DNA of 64,000 bases from JBDHWG01 sp046328525 (GCA_046328525.1 JAXLWK010000003.1:558001-622000); one strand, 5' to 3'; counted from the stretch's first letter, positions 43,624 to 53,226 are shown. Notes: generated by a model from the letters alone, not told the origin. Made by a program: numbers and translations.

Positions 43624-44046
43624 ATGAGCGCTGACACGCCGCTGGTTCGAGACTGGATGACCAAAGACGCGATGACGGTGGATTCCAAGACGACGCTGCC
43701 CGAAGCGCATCGCATCATGAAAGAACGCAAGATCCGACGCCTGCCGGTGGTTGATCAGCGCGGCCGGCTGGTGGGGATCATCACCCGGGGCGATGTGCGC
43801 GAGGCTTCGCCGTCCGACGCCACCAGCCTGAGCATCTATGAGGTACACTATCTCCTGGCGCAGCTCACGGTCGACTCGATCATGACCAAAGAGCCGGTGA
43901 CGGTCACGCCGGAGACGACGATTAAGGACGCGGCACGAATCATGCTAGAGAAGAAGATTAGCGGTTTGCCCGTCGTTCAAGATGGCCGTATTGTGGGCAT
44001 CATCACGGAGTCCGACATTTTCGAGGGCCTGATTGCCCGGCTGTAG
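43624..44046 (+). CDS. CBS-domain pair protein
   Basis: 140 residues made almost only of two CBS domains (about 10-65 and 80-138), each with a 'V(D/T)..TTL.EA..IM' helix and an 'RGRLVGIITRGD' type end. CBS pairs bind adenine nucleotides and sense energy state, often as small standalone regulators. TATACT at 43579-43584 lies at a -10-like position, with no good -35. AACATCGAGGAGGATGACGTATG contains a strong GAGGAGG ribosome site. The partner is unknown. Confidence 0.85.
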   Translation: MSADTPLVRDWMTKDAMTVDSKTTLPEAHRIMKERKIRRLPVVDQRGRLVGIITRGDVREASPSDATSLSIYEVHYLLAQLTVDSIMTKEPVTVTPETTIKDAARIMLEKKISGLPVVQDGRIVGIITESDIFEGLIARL

Positions 44047-44112
44047 GGCCGCGCCGGGCGGCTGTCGAGAGACTGCGGCGCGCGCCGCGCGTGGCTGCGA
44101 TGCGGACAGGCG

Positions 44113-45039
44113 ATGGGAGCGCTAATCGTCTTCATAGACGGCGTTGGATTGGGCGACGACGACCAGTCGCGTAATCCGCTCGCCGCTGTTCGTATGCCCA
44201 CGCTGCGGCGGCTGCTCGACGGTAGGCCGCTCGCGGCGGGCACGGTGCAGGCGGCGCCGTTTTCGTCGGGCGTCTGGCTGCGCGCGCTCGACGCGACACT
44301 AGGCGTTCCCGGTCTTCCCCAGAGCGGCACAGGGCAGGCGACGCTCTGGAGCGGCGTCAACCTGTCGGCTCGCCTGGGGCGTCACGCCGGGCCGTATGCG
44401 CCGCCGGAAGCGCGAGCGCTGCTTCAGACGCACAACCTGTTCGCGGCGGCCGGCCGCGCCGGCCCCGTCGCCTTTGCCAATGCCTACCCACCACGCTACC
44501 TGGAACGCATGGCGCGCGGCACGGCAAGACAATCGGTGACGGCGCTGGCGGCCAACCTGGGCGGCGTGCCGTTCCGAGGCCCCGACGAGATTCGTGCGGG
44601 GCATGCCATCTCGGCGTTTATCACTAACGAGCTATGGGAGAGCCGCCTGGGCGTGGCGGGTGTGCCGGAGATAACGCCGCAGGACGCGGGCGTGAGCCTT
44701 GCCCGGCTTGCCCAGACACATGATTTGACCGTCTTCGAGTTCTTCGTGACTGACATGGCCGGCCACCGGCAGGAAGAGGCGCTGGCGGAGATGGCGCTGA
44801 CGCGGCTGGACGGCCTCCTCGAGGGGGCGCTGAGTGTGCTAGATGAGCGGCGCGACCTGCTCCTGGTCACGAGCGATCACGGGAACCTGGAGGACCAAAC
44901 GACGAGCGACCACACGCTCAATCCCGTCCCCGGCCTTGTCTGGGGGAAGAATGGGCGGGCGGTCGCCAACAGTCTGCGCGGGCTACAGGACGTAACGCCG
45001 ACGATCCTGAGGTGGCTGGGCGAAGAGCCGCTCGATTAG
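44113..45039 (+). CDS. Alkaline phosphatase/phosphoglycerate mutase-superfamily metalloenzyme
   Basis: 308 residues. 'VFIDGVGLGDDD' at the start, the TDMAGHRQE stretch and TSDHGNLED carry the Asp and His ligands expected of the two-metal alkaline phosphatase/cofactor-independent phosphoglycerate mutase superfamily. Length is short compared with iPGM (about 510), so it is more like small phosphodiesterase or phosphatase members; substrate unknown. Its stop overlaps the convergent DegV gene by 4 bases. Confidence 0.8.
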   Translation: MGALIVFIDGVGLGDDDQSRNPLAAVRMPTLRRLLDGRPLAAGTVQAAPFSSGVWLRALDATLGVPGLPQSGTGQATLWSGVNLSARLGRHAGPYAPPEARALLQTHNLFAAAGRAGPVAFANAYPPRYLERMARGTARQSVTALAANLGGVPFRGPDEIRAGHAISAFITNELWESRLGVAGVPEITPQDAGVSLARLAQTHDLTVFEFFVTDMAGHRQEEALAEMALTRLDGLLEGALSVLDERRDLLLVTSDHGNLEDQTTSDHTLNPVPGLVWGKNGRAVANSLRGLQDVTPTILRWLGEEPLD

Positions 45040-45875
45040 TCGGTGAAGTAACCGGCGCCGACAGCGCCCGTGCCGGTGTGCGTGCCGATGATCGAGCCGA
45101 CCTCGGCCCGCAGGATCTCGACGACGTTGAACCGCTCCTGAATCTGGCGCTCCATCTCCTCGCGCTCACTCGGCGCGCGCGCGTCAATCACCGCGACATG
45201 GAGCGGCGCGCCGGCCGGGATTGTGGCGTCCATCAGCTCCAGAAGGCGGCGGATGCTCGCTTTCTTGGAGCGGGGCGACTCGACAGGCTCGATTGCGCCG
45301 TCCTTGAGTTCGAGGATGGGCTTGACGTGAAGAAGGCCGCCGATCATGGCTTTTGCGCCGGAAATTCGGCCGCCCTTGCGCAGGTTCTCCAGGGTGTCGA
45401 GGACGAAGTAGAGGTGGAGGCGCGGATCGAGGCGCTGGACGGCGGCGACGACATCCTCGACGGCGGCGCCCTGCGCGGCGGCTTCGGCGGCGGCGCGGAC
45501 CTGGAAGGTCAGCGGCAGCGAGATCCAGTTCGTGTCCAGGACGCTCACAGCGCCCGGCAGGAACTCCGCCGCGGCCTGAGCCGCCGCGTTGTACGTGCCG
45601 CTCAGCTTGCTCGATAGATGGATCGAGACCACCTGGTCACCGGCTTCGACGATCCGCTGATAAACATCGAAAAACTCGGCGACTGTCGGCTGGCTGGTTG
45701 TCGGCAGGCGATCCACCGTCGCCAGGCGCGTGTAGAACTCTTCATTCGTCATGTCTACGCCGTCGCGGTAGCTCTCCTGCCCGAAGAGGACGCGGAGCGG
45801 GACGACGACGATGTTGTGAGACTCGATCAGGTCGGGCGGTACAGAGGCGGTGCTGTCGGTGACGATGCGAATCAC
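45036..45875 (-). CDS. DegV family fatty-acid-binding protein
   Basis: 279 residues. 'IRIVTDSTASVPPDL' and 'VVSIHLSSKLSGTYNAA' are the DegV signatures; the family binds fatty acids and, in FakB-like members, hands them to a fatty acid kinase. No kinase FakA is nearby. Length is typical. It converges with the phosphatase-like gene (4-base overlap). The SH3 protein gene begins upstream on the same strand, with a 30-base gap. Confidence 0.88.
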   Translation of the reverse strand: MIRIVTDSTASVPPDLIESHNIVVVPLRVLFGQESYRDGVDMTNEEFYTRLATVDRLPTTSQPTVAEFFDVYQRIVEAGDQVVSIHLSSKLSGTYNAAAQAAAEFLPGAVSVLDTNWISLPLTFQVRAAAEAAAQGAAVEDVVAAVQRLDPRLHLYFVLDTLENLRKGGRISGAKAMIGGLLHVKPILELKDGAIEPVESPRSKKASIRRLLELMDATIPAGAPLHVAVIDARAPSEREEMERQIQERFNVVEILRAEVGSIIGTHTGTGAVGAGYFTD

Positions 45876-45905
45876 GGGCTCTCCTGAACGCGATGCGTGG
45901 TTGGC

Positions 45906-46772
45906 TCAAGGGCCGGGGGCGGGCTGAAGATACTCCTGCACCGCCCACCCGATGGTGCCTTTGTCGGTCTGAAGTCGCCACCAGACGTTGCCGTCTTCGC
46001 CCGTCTTTGGCCCTTCGAGGACTTTCAGCCGTACTCCGTCGGGCAGCAATCCCTCGTCGGGCACGCGCCCGAAGGTTGTCCCCGGGCCGGCGCGGAAGCT
46101 CAACCTGGAACCGCCGGTGCCGGCGACGACGACGTAGCTGCCGGGCTGTATGTTCGCGTTGCCGGCAGCGCCCGGCGTCGCGTTGGCGGGCGCGGCGGCG
46201 ACCGGCGGCCGGCCGGCGACGACGACGGTGCGGGCGTCCAGGACGGTCTTGCCGCCGATGTCGCGGAGAGCGCCCTCGACGACGAGGGGGGTGTCAATAT
46301 CCTGGTTGCCGGTGAGGCTGAGGTCCGCCGGGCGGCCCCCGGTGACCCAGATGGCTGAGATGCCGTCACTGAGCACCCAGTCGTTGACGGTCACGGCCGG
46401 CTGGCCCTTCATCTCGCCTTTCGCATCCCGCCCGTGGAAGCGGCCGGAGACGCTGATGGGTTGGTTCTGGTAGCGGGCGCTGTTCTTGAGGATATCGCTC
46501 ACCGTCTGACCGGCGGTCGGCGCAAGGGTTGGGGCGGTCGCGTCAGATGCGCGCCCCCCGACTGCCGCCGTCGGTAGCGCGCCGACGACGCGCGGTCGGT
46601 CGGGTTGAATAGTCTGGTTCAGCCACCAGAAGAGCAGGGCCAGGGCCGCGATGATGAGTACCACCGGGATCCACGCGAGGGAGAGATTCGGGCTGCGCCG
46701 GCGTGGCTTCATTTGCTTGAGCCGCTCCTCGGCAGTCGAGGATGTTCCCGAGTCATCTCGCTGGGAGGGCAT
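45906..46772 (-). CDS. Membrane-anchored protein with C-terminal SH3-like domain
   Basis: 288 residues from ATG 46772, chosen because GGAG lies 6 bases upstream. A Lys/Arg-rich start precedes one transmembrane helix (about 32-52, 'LAWIPVVLIIAALALLFWWL'). An OB-fold-like region (about 90-185) is followed by a bacterial SH3-type domain (about 210-285, 'LSFRAGPGTTFGRV', 'WWRLQTDKGTIGWAV'). Such proteins sit on the outer face and contact peptidoglycan or other surface partners. A consensus promoter lies 57 bases upstream. DegV follows on the same strand. Confidence 0.75.
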   Translation of the reverse strand: MPSQRDDSGTSSTAEERLKQMKPRRRSPNLSLAWIPVVLIIAALALLFWWLNQTIQPDRPRVVGALPTAAVGGRASDATAPTLAPTAGQTVSDILKNSARYQNQPISVSGRFHGRDAKGEMKGQPAVTVNDWVLSDGISAIWVTGGRPADLSLTGNQDIDTPLVVEGALRDIGGKTVLDARTVVVAGRPPVAAAPANATPGAAGNANIQPGSYVVVAGTGGSRLSFRAGPGTTFGRVPDEGLLPDGVRLKVLEGPKTGEDGNVWWRLQTDKGTIGWAVQEYLQPAPGP

Positions 46773-46828
46773 AGAGTTCTCCAAATCCTAATGCAAGCGA
46801 CATAATGATACGCGGGTAGATAGGGACA

Positions 46829-46856
46829 ATTATACTGAGGTCACGCGGTCTGTCAA
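46829..46856 (-). promoter_or_regulatory. Consensus sigma-70 promoter on the reverse strand
   Basis: Reverse strand TTGACA (46856-46851) and TATAAT (46834-46829), both perfect, with a 16-base spacer. It drives the SH3-domain gene and probably degV, with a leader of about 50 bases. Confidence 0.75.
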
Positions 46857-47137
46857 CGATATTCACGCATAGCGATAGGGGCTGCTGGATGCCGTCGAGA
46901 TTGCCCAAAGTTGACCGGACTCCTCGACTCCGCGATAATTCACGGCAGCGCGAGTTCGCGCCTATGCCATCACCACCGATCTTACGTGGAATGAAGGGCG
47001 TACAGAGCAGTCACACGCTCTTGAAGGTGGGACGGCCTTAAAGCCGTCCCATATGTGTTGACGAGCTTGGTGCGGCGATTGCGAGAGACCCGTGACGTGC
47101 GGCCATACCACAAGGACTTAGTCGTTTTCTCACGTAG
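46857..47137. other. Intergenic region with a REP-like palindrome
   Basis: About 280 bases between divergent genes. GGGACGGC (47029-47036) and GCCGTCCC (47043-47050) form an 8-bp stem around CTTAAA. No other feature was recognised. Confidence 0.5.
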
Positions 47138-48601
47138 ATGCCTATGTTAATCATCAATATCGTGTATGTGGCAAGTTGCTTACTGTTGGCAATTTACGGC
47201 TTCCATAGTTTGGCGCTCACCGTGCTGTACTACTGGCAGACCCGCCGGGGTCAGCCAAGCCCAGCGCCGGCCAACGACCCCGATCTGCCCCTGGTCACGG
47301 TCCAGTTGCCCATCTACAACGAGCAGTATGTTGTCGAGCGGCTTCTGGCCGCGTGCGCCCAGATGGACTACCCACAAGATCGTCTCCAGATCCAGGTGCT
47401 CGACGATTCGACCGACATGACGCGCGACATCACGGCGCGCGCCGTGGCGTACTGGCGGGCGAAGGGCGTGGACATCGTGCAGGTGACGCGCCCCGACCGC
47501 AAGGGCTTCAAGGCCGGCGCGTTGGAGCATGGGGTCACGACGGCGCAGGGCGAGTTCCTGGCCGTATTCGACGCCGATTTCCTCCCACCCCCTGACTTCC
47601 TGCGCCGCACCCTGCCCGCGTTCGACGACCCGCGTGTCGGGTGCGTCCAGGCGCGCTGGGGACACGTCAACCCGAACTACTCCTGGCTGACGCGCGCCCA
47701 GGCGGCGGCGATTGACATGCACTTCGGCGTCGAGCAGACGGTGCGCAGCAGCATGGGGCTGCTCATGAACTTCAACGGAGCGGCCGGGCTGTGGCGCCGT
47801 GCGTGCGTTGACGAGGCCGGCGGCTGGCAGGCCGAGACGCTGACCGAGGACCTGGACCTGAGCTACCGCGCCCAACTGTCGGGCTGGCGCTTTCGCTTTC
47901 TCGAAGACCTGCACGTGCCCGCCGAGATTCCGGTGCAGTTGAGCGCCTACAAGCGGCAGCAGTTTCGCTGGGCGAAGGGCAGCATCCAGACGGCGCGGAA
48001 GATCCTCGGCGACTTGTGGATGTCGCGGATGCCGCTGCACAAGAAGATCTTCGGCACCCTGCACCTGACGGGCTACGCCGTCCATCCCCTCATGCTGATC
48101 GTCCTGCTGACGGCGGTGCCGGCGATGCTGTCGCCCCATCCGGTGCTGATGCCGGCCTGGTTCGTCCTGGCGGCGTTTGGCCCCTGGCTCCTCTACTGGG
48201 CGTCTCGCGCCCGCCTCGGCGAGAGTGTCGGCAGCCGCCTGGCGCTGCTCGGCACGTTGACCCTGGTCGGGACGGGCATGGCGATTAGCAACACGAAGGC
48301 CATTATCGAGGCCCTGTTCGGCGTGGACAGCGCCTTCGAGCGCACCCCCAAGTTCAACATCAAGCAGCGCGGTGAGCACTGGGGCCGCAACACCTATGCG
48401 CTGGGGCGCGATCCGATTGTGTGGTTCGAGGTTGGGGCGGGGCTATACGCCGCCGCGATGCTCGCCATTAGCGTCCAGCACGAGCTGTGGGGGCTGACAC
48501 CGTGGCTCCTGCTCTACATGCTCGGTTTCGCGTACATGGTCGGCTTGAGCTTCCGCCAGGCGCGGGAGCAGGCGCAGGCGGCGCGCGAGGTGTCGGCCTA
48601 G
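47138..48601 (+). CDS. Processive GT2 glycosyltransferase, membrane-bound
   Basis: 487 residues. One membrane helix at the start (about 5-30), then the GT2 catalytic domain: D89-D90 (VLDDSTD), D145-A-D147, TED at 236-238 and QQFRW at 274-278, the complete D, DxD, D, Q(Q/R)xRW set of processive polysaccharide synthases. Several membrane helices follow (about 315-475). The set resembles bacterial cellulose synthase and glucomannan-synthase-like enzymes; product unknown. No PilZ domain is seen, so it is probably not c-di-GMP regulated. It stands alone upstream of a convergent MFS gene. Confidence 0.87.
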   Translation: MPMLIINIVYVASCLLLAIYGFHSLALTVLYYWQTRRGQPSPAPANDPDLPLVTVQLPIYNEQYVVERLLAACAQMDYPQDRLQIQVLDDSTDMTRDITARAVAYWRAKGVDIVQVTRPDRKGFKAGALEHGVTTAQGEFLAVFDADFLPPPDFLRRTLPAFDDPRVGCVQARWGHVNPNYSWLTRAQAAAIDMHFGVEQTVRSSMGLLMNFNGAAGLWRRACVDEAGGWQAETLTEDLDLSYRAQLSGWRFRFLEDLHVPAEIPVQLSAYKRQQFRWAKGSIQTARKILGDLWMSRMPLHKKIFGTLHLTGYAVHPLMLIVLLTAVPAMLSPHPVLMPAWFVLAAFGPWLLYWASRARLGESVGSRLALLGTLTLVGTGMAISNTKAIIEALFGVDSAFERTPKFNIKQRGEHWGRNTYALGRDPIVWFEVGAGLYAAAMLAISVQHELWGLTPWLLLYMLGFAYMVGLSFRQAREQAQAAREVSA

Positions 48602-48614
48602 CCGAAGCCGCGTC

Positions 48615-49889
48615 TCAGGCGGGCGAGGGGATCTCGTCGGGCAGCCGGCCCAGGATCAGGATGCACACTAGCCCGACGCCGCCGAGCAGAACGGTTAGCA
48701 GGATGATGCCGTCAATCCCGCCCCAGTGCGCGAAGCGCCCACCGAGCGTCGCGCCGATGGATTGGCCCAGGGCGAGGAGCACGGAGTAGAGGCCCATGAT
48801 CACGCCGCGGTCCTGGATGAAGCGGCCCGACAGGTCGGCGAGATAGCCGAGCGCCGCCGGTGTGAAGCCGCTCTGAATACCGACGCCCAGCAGCAGCGCG
48901 CCGATGAGCGCGGCGCCGATGAGCGTCTGGTCCGGGTCAATGTTGTTGAGGCCGTAGACGGCCGCGGCGGTCAAGAACAGGCCGAAGACCGCGATGAGCA
49001 TCATGTGAACGCGGCCGATGCGCTTGAATGCCAATCCCCACAGCAGAATTCCCCCCGCGAACACAAGCACGAGCAGGGCCATCATGGCCCCAATGGCTGA
49101 GCCGGAGAACCCGCCCATGAGGTTCTGGTCGGGGTTCTTGGCGCCGCTCATCAAGTACGGGAGCAGGTTGATCCACACGCCCAGGATGGCATTGACGGCC
49201 AGCCAGGCCGGGACGAAGCTCAGGACGTGGCGGTCCTGGAACAGGCGCAGGTAGTCGCGCATGGGCTTGTGGGTGTGGCTCGCCGTCGCGCGCACCGCCT
49301 CGACGCCCCAGACGAAGATCGCCAGGCTGACGCCGTAGATCAGGGCATCGAAGGCGAAGCTGGCCCGCCCGAAGTGGTCCCATAGCACGCCACCCACGAC
49401 CCCGCCGACGGCCAGCCCCCCAATGGTCGCTATCTCGAATAGGCTCACCACGCGCCCGCGCAGGCCGGCCGATCTGTCGCTGACGTCAGAGATGTAGCTG
49501 AGGGTGGACGGGACGGAGCTGGCCGTGGAGAGGCCCTCGAGCATGCGGGTGAAGAAGAGCAGCGGAATGCTGGCGGTGATCGAGGTGATGAGCACGGCGA
49601 CGCCGCCGAACACGGGGCCGAGCATCATGAACGGCTTACGTCCATAGCGGTCGCTCCACGCGCCGAACAGCGGCGACGTGATCAACTCCATGACGTAGAA
49701 GGCAGCCCCGAAGAGGCCCACCACCGTGGCCGGCACGCCCAGCGACTTGAGATAGAGGCCGACCAGGATGCCCATAGCACCAGAGGCGACCCGCAGGACG
49801 AAGATGGCGACCATGGCCGCGTTGAGCGACCGGTCCATGTGCTCGATATGGGGGATGTCGGTGGTCAGGGGGGCGGGTATGTCGGACAT
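48615..49889 (-). CDS. MFS transporter
   Basis: 424 residues with about 12 membrane helices and the MFS loop motif GAWSDRYGRKPFM between helices 2 and 3. The substrate cannot be inferred. ATG 49889 is 5 bases after the stop of the upstream 231-residue protein gene, so both form one reverse-strand operon. Convergent to the GT2 gene with 13 bases between. Confidence 0.88.
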   Translation of the reverse strand: MSDIPAPLTTDIPHIEHMDRSLNAAMVAIFVLRVASGAMGILVGLYLKSLGVPATVVGLFGAAFYVMELITSPLFGAWSDRYGRKPFMMLGPVFGGVAVLITSITASIPLLFFTRMLEGLSTASSVPSTLSYISDVSDRSAGLRGRVVSLFEIATIGGLAVGGVVGGVLWDHFGRASFAFDALIYGVSLAIFVWGVEAVRATASHTHKPMRDYLRLFQDRHVLSFVPAWLAVNAILGVWINLLPYLMSGAKNPDQNLMGGFSGSAIGAMMALLVLVFAGGILLWGLAFKRIGRVHMMLIAVFGLFLTAAAVYGLNNIDPDQTLIGAALIGALLLGVGIQSGFTPAALGYLADLSGRFIQDRGVIMGLYSVLLALGQSIGATLGGRFAHWGGIDGIILLTVLLGGVGLVCILILGRLPDEIPSPA

Positions 49890-49893
49890 GCAG

Positions 49894-50589
49894 TTAGTTG
49901 CGGCGGAAGATGCGATTGAGGATCGCCATCTCGCGGGAGCCGATGGTGTTAAGGAAAAACTCCGGGTCCTTCATGTTGGCCCAGGCCTTGTAGCCGGCCT
50001 CAAGAAACTCCTGTAGCTCTCCCCAGCCGAGGCGGTAGGCCGGGCCGCGCGCAGCGCGCAGGGTTACGCCGACCAGGGGGGCGCCCCGCAGCTTGGCAAG
50101 CTCCTTGCCGGTGTCAACAATCAGGTCAATCTGGTGAACGCGCGCGTCGTAGTCGCCCTGGCGGTACGCCTCGTCGTATTCCGCCTCAGTGAATGGCCCC
50201 GTCACGCCCAGCGCGCGCAGGTCGTGCAGCAGCTTGCCGTCCAACTGGTGCGTCAACTCGTTGACCTCGACGGCGTACGCCATCGCCCGAATGGCATTCT
50301 CCGGGACGAACGAGCGCAGGAAATCGAACAGGGCCAGGAGGTCGGCGTCGCGGCGGGAGAAATCGCGCGGGCCGTACAGCTCGCTAAGGAAGAACTCCGC
50401 CGCCGGGCCATACTCAGGGCTGGCGAGCAGATCGCCGTGCGTTGTCGAGAGGCGCTTGACCTGCCAATCACGGAGGAAGACCTCCTGGGCCGACAGTTGC
50501 TCCGACGGCATCTCCATGCGGCGCATGTGGCCGCGCTGAAGCCGAACCAGGGCTTCGATGGCGTCTTGGGGGCGTAACAGCTTACTCAT
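49894..50589 (-). CDS. Conserved protein of unknown function
   Basis: 231 residues from ATG 50589; upstream frame to 50805 is not conserved in pattern. Largely alpha-helical, with 'FFLNTIGSREMAILNRIF' close to the end and 'EFFLSELYGPRDFSRRDADLL' in the middle, conserved-looking segments also known from proteobacterial hypotheticals. No signal peptide or membrane segment. Operon mate of the MFS gene, from which it is 4 bases away. Function unknown. Confidence 0.7.
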   Translation of the reverse strand: MSKLLRPQDAIEALVRLQRGHMRRMEMPSEQLSAQEVFLRDWQVKRLSTTHGDLLASPEYGPAAEFFLSELYGPRDFSRRDADLLALFDFLRSFVPENAIRAMAYAVEVNELTHQLDGKLLHDLRALGVTGPFTEAEYDEAYRQGDYDARVHQIDLIVDTGKELAKLRGAPLVGVTLRAARGPAYRLGWGELQEFLEAGYKAWANMKDPEFFLNTIGSREMAILNRIFRRN

Positions 50590-50630
50590 GGGACGAATTA
50601 TAGCCCAACCGCGCCGCCTTTGAAAATAGG

Positions 50631-50659
50631 TGGACGGTGGGACAGGGACGGGGTATAAT
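50631..50659 (+). promoter_or_regulatory. Promoter of the FRG-domain gene
   Basis: TGGACG (50631-50636), a 17-base spacer and a perfect TATAAT (50654-50659). It reads towards the FRG gene, whose ATG is at 50732. Confidence 0.55.
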
Positions 50660-50731
50660 AGCGCTGGCAAGCGTCGCGCAGGATGCACAAGCAACGAGCC
50701 AGGACGGGGATGCGCCGTATTGGAAACAGGC

Positions 50732-51520
50732 ATGAATGAGATTCGCGTCACGAGCTGGAATGAGCTTCTGGAGCAATTGTACGAAGGCTCGTGGAATGAG
50801 GACATCGGGCGGTACAGGTCGAGCTATGCGTTCCGGGGGCTGTCCGACGCCTCATACGACCTGATGACGAGCCTGATGCGGATGGGCGGGCCGTATGGCG
50901 ATTTGGAGCGCCATCTGCTGCGCAACTTCCGCAAGTACGCGTATCAGGACGTATCGGTGCAGGACTCGATCTGGCACCTGCTCAGCATCGCCGCGCATCA
51001 CCGCCTGCCCACCCGTCTGCTCGACTGGACGTACTCGCCATTCGTGGCGCTCCATTTCGCCACGGAGGACCTGGCGCTGTATGACCGCGACGGGGTCGTT
51101 TGGTGCGTGAACTATGTTCGCACCAAGGCGCTGCTCCCGTCGGAATTGCGGGACATGCTGAACGACGAGGGCGCGAACGTGTTTACGGCGGACCTGTTAA
51201 AGCTCGCAGCCTCGACGTTGCACGAGTTTGGACATCTGGCGCCGCATGCGTTCCCCGTCTTTTTCGAGCCGCCGTCCATGGATGATCGGATTGTCAACCA
51301 GCACGCTTTCTTCTCGGTCATGTCCGACCCCGCAGTGCGCCTGGACGAGTGGCTCAGCGAGCATCCCGATCTGTTTCGCCGCGTGATCATACCGGCGGGG
51401 CTGAAATGGGAGGTGCGGGACAAGCTCGACCAGGCCAACATTACGGAACGGGTGTTGTTCCCCGGGCTGGATGGGCTGAGTCAGTGGCTCACGCGGCAGT
51501 ATTCGCCGAAGCGTCTGTGA
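50732..51520 (+). CDS. FRG-domain protein
   Basis: 262 residues. YAFRGLSDASYDLMTSLMR carries the F-R-G motif near residue 30, and 'AHHRLPTRLLDWTYSPFVALHFA' is the second conserved block, both diagnostic of the FRG domain. FRG proteins are of unclear biochemistry; some occur in phage-defence or mobile contexts, but no defence partner is seen here. ATG 50732 is supported by the motif position and by the promoter upstream. It overlaps the convergent membrane protein gene by 32 bases at the 3' end. Confidence 0.88.
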   Translation: MNEIRVTSWNELLEQLYEGSWNEDIGRYRSSYAFRGLSDASYDLMTSLMRMGGPYGDLERHLLRNFRKYAYQDVSVQDSIWHLLSIAAHHRLPTRLLDWTYSPFVALHFATEDLALYDRDGVVWCVNYVRTKALLPSELRDMLNDEGANVFTADLLKLAASTLHEFGHLAPHAFPVFFEPPSMDDRIVNQHAFFSVMSDPAVRLDEWLSEHPDLFRRVIIPAGLKWEVRDKLDQANITERVLFPGLDGLSQWLTRQYSPKRL

Positions 51521-52235
51521 GCGCCGTCGGCTGCGCCGCCGGCTGCGCCGTCGTCCAGTGCAGCAGGGTGGCTGCCAGCCAGCCGAGGTAGTTGGAGAGG
51601 ATGTCTTTGGACGTGTCGGCGACATCCCACATCATGTTGATGCGCTCGACGTCGCCGCCTGTCTCGGCCAGTTCCTGGTTGTGGATGCTGTACTCGCTGT
51701 ACTCGTAGAAGGCGCTGAGGGCTGCCAACCCGGCGAATGACACCGCGACGCGGTGGCGTGCCAGGAAGCCGGCGATGGGGGCGAGCCACGAGTCGGGCGG
51801 GGCATTGCGGGCGAGGGCGTCAACGGTGCGGTAGAGCAGGGCGCTCACGGCGTAGCCCGTCGCCGAGTGGGGAATGCTATCGAGGCCGAAGACGCCGAGG
51901 CGCATCTCGCCCCAGCGGCCCTTGTATATATTGAAGCGCGGGTGCGAGACGACGTAGGCCAGCGTCAAGGGGGCGACGGTCTTCGCCCAGCCGGGGGGAT
52001 CGCCCGTGACCTCGCGGGCCGTGCCGGTGAGGGCCAGCAGGGTCGCCGACTCAATGCCCAGCCGCTGCGCGGCGGCGTCGAGCGCGGCGGTCAACTCCGG
52101 CAGTGAGAGAGCGACCGTGTTGCCCACACTATGCGGCAGCCAGGTCGTGCGCAGTCCAAAATGCTTTCGGTTCGCGTTCGCTGTAGCGATCAACGCCAGC
52201 CACAGCGCCAAACGGATTTGACGATCACTCGGCAC
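51489..52235 (-). CDS. Conserved integral membrane protein of unknown function
   Basis: 248 residues from GTG 52235, chosen because GGAGG lies 9 bases upstream; the frame is open to 52328. About six hydrophobic stretches are visible, with 'LDSIPHSATGYAVSALLYRTVDAL' and 'YEYSEYSIHNQELAETGGDVERINMMWDVADTSKDILSNYLG' as notable polar loops carrying His/Glu/Asp residues that could form a metal or lipid site. Similar VanZ-like or phospholipase-like small membrane proteins exist; I cannot name the family. Convergent with the FRG gene, divergent from the EEP gene. Confidence 0.65.
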   Translation of the reverse strand: MPSDRQIRLALWLALIATANANRKHFGLRTTWLPHSVGNTVALSLPELTAALDAAAQRLGIESATLLALTGTAREVTGDPPGWAKTVAPLTLAYVVSHPRFNIYKGRWGEMRLGVFGLDSIPHSATGYAVSALLYRTVDALARNAPPDSWLAPIAGFLARHRVAVSFAGLAALSAFYEYSEYSIHNQELAETGGDVERINMMWDVADTSKDILSNYLGWLAATLLHWTTAQPAAQPTALTDASANTAA

Positions 52236-52288
52236 GCTGGCTCGCCTCCATCTGACCGACTGAGGATGAGTGAGACGGGAAACTACGC

Positions 52289-53179
52289 ATGACAGACACA
52301 ACTCAAGCCACGAGTGGTTACGAGACAACCTACGGCGAGACGGGAGAACACGCCCGCACGCATCACGCCGCGACGCACAGCCTGCACATGGTCACGCTGA
52401 ACACGTTTGGCGTGCCGTTCCTGCCCAACACCCGCATGCGGCTGCGGACGGCGGGGCGCTCGCTCAACACGGCGAACCTGGATGTGGTGTGCCTGCAGGA
52501 GGTGCAGTATTCGCGCTACGTGCCGCTGCTGCGCCACGAGTTCCACTCGCTGCCCCACGCGGCGTTCGAGCCGCATGTGTATGCGCCCAAAGGTGGGCTG
52601 CTCACCCTGAGCCGCCACCCCTACCAGGCCACGCAGTTCTACCCGTTCAAGGATCGCCGGCTGCGAATCGGCCCCGCGGTCGCCGACTGGGCGCTCTACA
52701 AAGGTGCGATGGTGGCCGAGCTGGCCGGCCGCGCCTTGCCAATTATTATCGTGAATACCCACCTTATCGCAAATTACAGCAATAACTGGTCCCGTCACAA
52801 TCGCTACGCCCAGTTGGAGCACGCGCAGGCGCAGCAGCTGGCCGAGCTAATCAACCGCCTCGACCGCAACGCCCTCGTACTCCTGGCCGGCGATTTCAAC
52901 TTCCCCCAGGAGAGCTGGGTCTACGAGGAGTTCGTCCTGGCGACGGGCATGCTGGATGCGCTGGCGGAACAGACGCGGCCCACGTTCCGCCCGCCGAAGC
53001 TCGTGCCGGGCGTCGTGCCGATGCCGATTGACTTCGTCTTTGTCCGGCCGCCGTTGGATGTGGATGTGCGGATAGCCGCGCACCAGTTGTTCGAAGAACA
53101 CGTCGAGCTGCTCAACGGGCGGCGCGGCTACATCTCGGATCATAATGCCATTCGCGTTGAGGTCACGTGGCCGGCGTAG
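52289..53179 (+). CDS. Endonuclease/exonuclease/phosphatase-family protein
   Basis: 296 residues. CLQEVQ (Mg-binding Glu), NTHLIANY, GDFNFPQ and SDHNA near the end are the catalytic blocks of the EEP superfamily (sphingomyelinase, DNase I, exonuclease III). The closest impression is a neutral sphingomyelinase-like phosphodiesterase. There is no signal peptide, so it is likely cytoplasmic. All active-site blocks are intact. It is followed by glgC after 47 bases. Confidence 0.85.
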   Translation: MTDTTQATSGYETTYGETGEHARTHHAATHSLHMVTLNTFGVPFLPNTRMRLRTAGRSLNTANLDVVCLQEVQYSRYVPLLRHEFHSLPHAAFEPHVYAPKGGLLTLSRHPYQATQFYPFKDRRLRIGPAVADWALYKGAMVAELAGRALPIIIVNTHLIANYSNNWSRHNRYAQLEHAQAQQLAELINRLDRNALVLLAGDFNFPQESWVYEEFVLATGMLDALAEQTRPTFRPPKLVPGVVPMPIDFVFVRPPLDVDVRIAAHQLFEEHVELLNGRRGYISDHNAIRVEVTWPA

Positions 53180-53226
53180 TATCGTCTTCCGAGTCTCTCC
53201 ATCTCAAGTCTCAAGGAAGGTAAGTT

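Noticed and set aside
50732..52235. Defence island around the FRG-domain gene
   Set aside because: FRG proteins sometimes occur near phage-defence genes, but neighbours here are an MFS protein, a membrane protein and an EEP enzyme, with no nuclease, ATPase or integrase.
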